Source: Blastococcus sp. PRF04-17 (GTDB taxonomy: Bacteria; Actinomycetota; Actinomycetes; Mycobacteriales; Geodermatophilaceae). Taken from it: a DNA stretch of 64,000 bases. The notes under the pieces are model-generated. The model did not search any database and had not been told where the DNA came from. It worked only from the letters and a program-made list of their open reading frames with translations. Position numbers and translations under genes: made by a program. The DNA lies in contig NZ_CP095412.1 of NCBI RefSeq assembly GCF_023016265.1, positions 4,216,001 through 4,280,000 of the forward strand, read 5' to 3'. Numbering within the stretch: position 1 is the stretch's first letter; each line of letters starts with the position of its first letter. Shown here one piece after another: positions 63,757 through 64,000 of this stretch.

Positions 63757-64000
63757 ATGAAGCGCACGCTCGCCCTCGGTGCGGCCTGGACCGGCTCGGC
63801 CGCCGCGGCCGTCGGCCTCGGGTTCCTGGCCGTCTCGCTGGTCGACGCCTCGGCGTCGCTGGCCACCCAGCCGGCCGCCAGCGGCGCCGGCACCTCGGCG
63901 TCCGCGACGCCGACCTCGGCCGGAGCCCCGGCCAGCTCGGGACAGCAGTCCACGGTCGGTGGCACGGTGTTCGCCTCGTGCGTCGGGAGTACGGCCGACC
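63757..64000 (+). CDS. exported or membrane-anchored protein, 5' part only
   Basis: 81 codons are visible; the gene runs off the window. KRTLALGAAWTGSAAAAVGL then GFLAVSLVDASASLA forms an N-terminal hydrophobic export segment, followed by an Ala/Ser/Thr-rich linker and the beginning of a domain (VGGTVFASCVGSTAD). It is divergent from the two-component operon and could be its target or signal partner, which is inference. ATG 63757 has no clear ribosome binding site. Confidence 0.6.
   Translation, partial: MKRTLALGAAWTGSAAAAVGLGFLAVSLVDASASLATQPAASGAGTSASATPTSAGAPASSGQQSTVGGTVFASCVGSTAD

Overview
The window is high-GC actinobacterial chromosome. It has GTG starts, many ATGA/GTGA stop-start overlaps, an actinobacterial housekeeping gene order, and -10 boxes placed 6-9 bases before start codons. 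The protein sequences and the intergenic palindromes suggest Geodermatophilaceae (Blastococcus/Geodermatophilus/Modestobacter type); the family is my inference. From memory, most of the window is collinear with the ilvB1-to-ffh block (about Rv3003c-Rv2915c) of Mycobacterium tuberculosis.

Layout. 1-340: end of an EAL-domain protein. 403-10294: branched-chain amino acid and serine synthesis (ilvBNC, serA, leuB, cimA). Both ilvB and cimA are preceded by a short leader peptide ending in branched-chain codons, then a strong hairpin and a U-tailed terminator, so both look like transcription attenuators. 10296-14472: a monooxygenase-like protein, a VOC protein, an FAH-family hydrolase, gltX and a CPBP protease. 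14552-14926: one tRNA-Gln and two tRNA-Glu genes. 14980-18332: galT, galK and a sulfite-oxidase-like protein. 18372-21153: an IclR regulator of NdgR/LtbR type, divergent from leuCD. 21146-26711: mutT1-type Nudix, ppk, fbiD/cofC, plsC and gpsA. 26786-33665: a gamma-lyase, a phosphatidylcholine-synthase-like enzyme, ddl, a lipoprotein, a DUF3515 protein, a RAM-domain protein, thiL, an acetyltransferase and a cytidylate-kinase-like protein. 33776-42796: rpmB, a DAK2/FakA-like protein, recG, rsmD, coaD, sepIVA, yceD, rpmF, rnc, mutM and acyP. 42881-50217: smc, two phosphoesterases and ftsY. 50282-52815: an ECF cobalt/nickel transporter. 53018-60080: amt-glnB-glnD behind a GlnR-like site, then a small zinc-ribbon protein, ffh and an amidohydrolase.

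The right end (60110-64000) is less typical. It holds a TIR domain fused to a regular 23-residue-coil beta-helix, a two-component system, and the start of an exported protein. The TIR/beta-helix gene is my best candidate for an undescribed system.

Sequence quality matters here. Eleven genes (cimA, the CPBP protease, the IclR regulator, fbiD, plsC, DUF3515, smc twice, phoD-like, the TIR gene, the histidine kinase twice, the response regulator) are broken by frameshifts. Each is repaired by adding exactly one base, mostly in a G/C run. This looks like systematic single-base loss in the sequence rather than real gene decay, so I annotate them as whole genes and mark each break.
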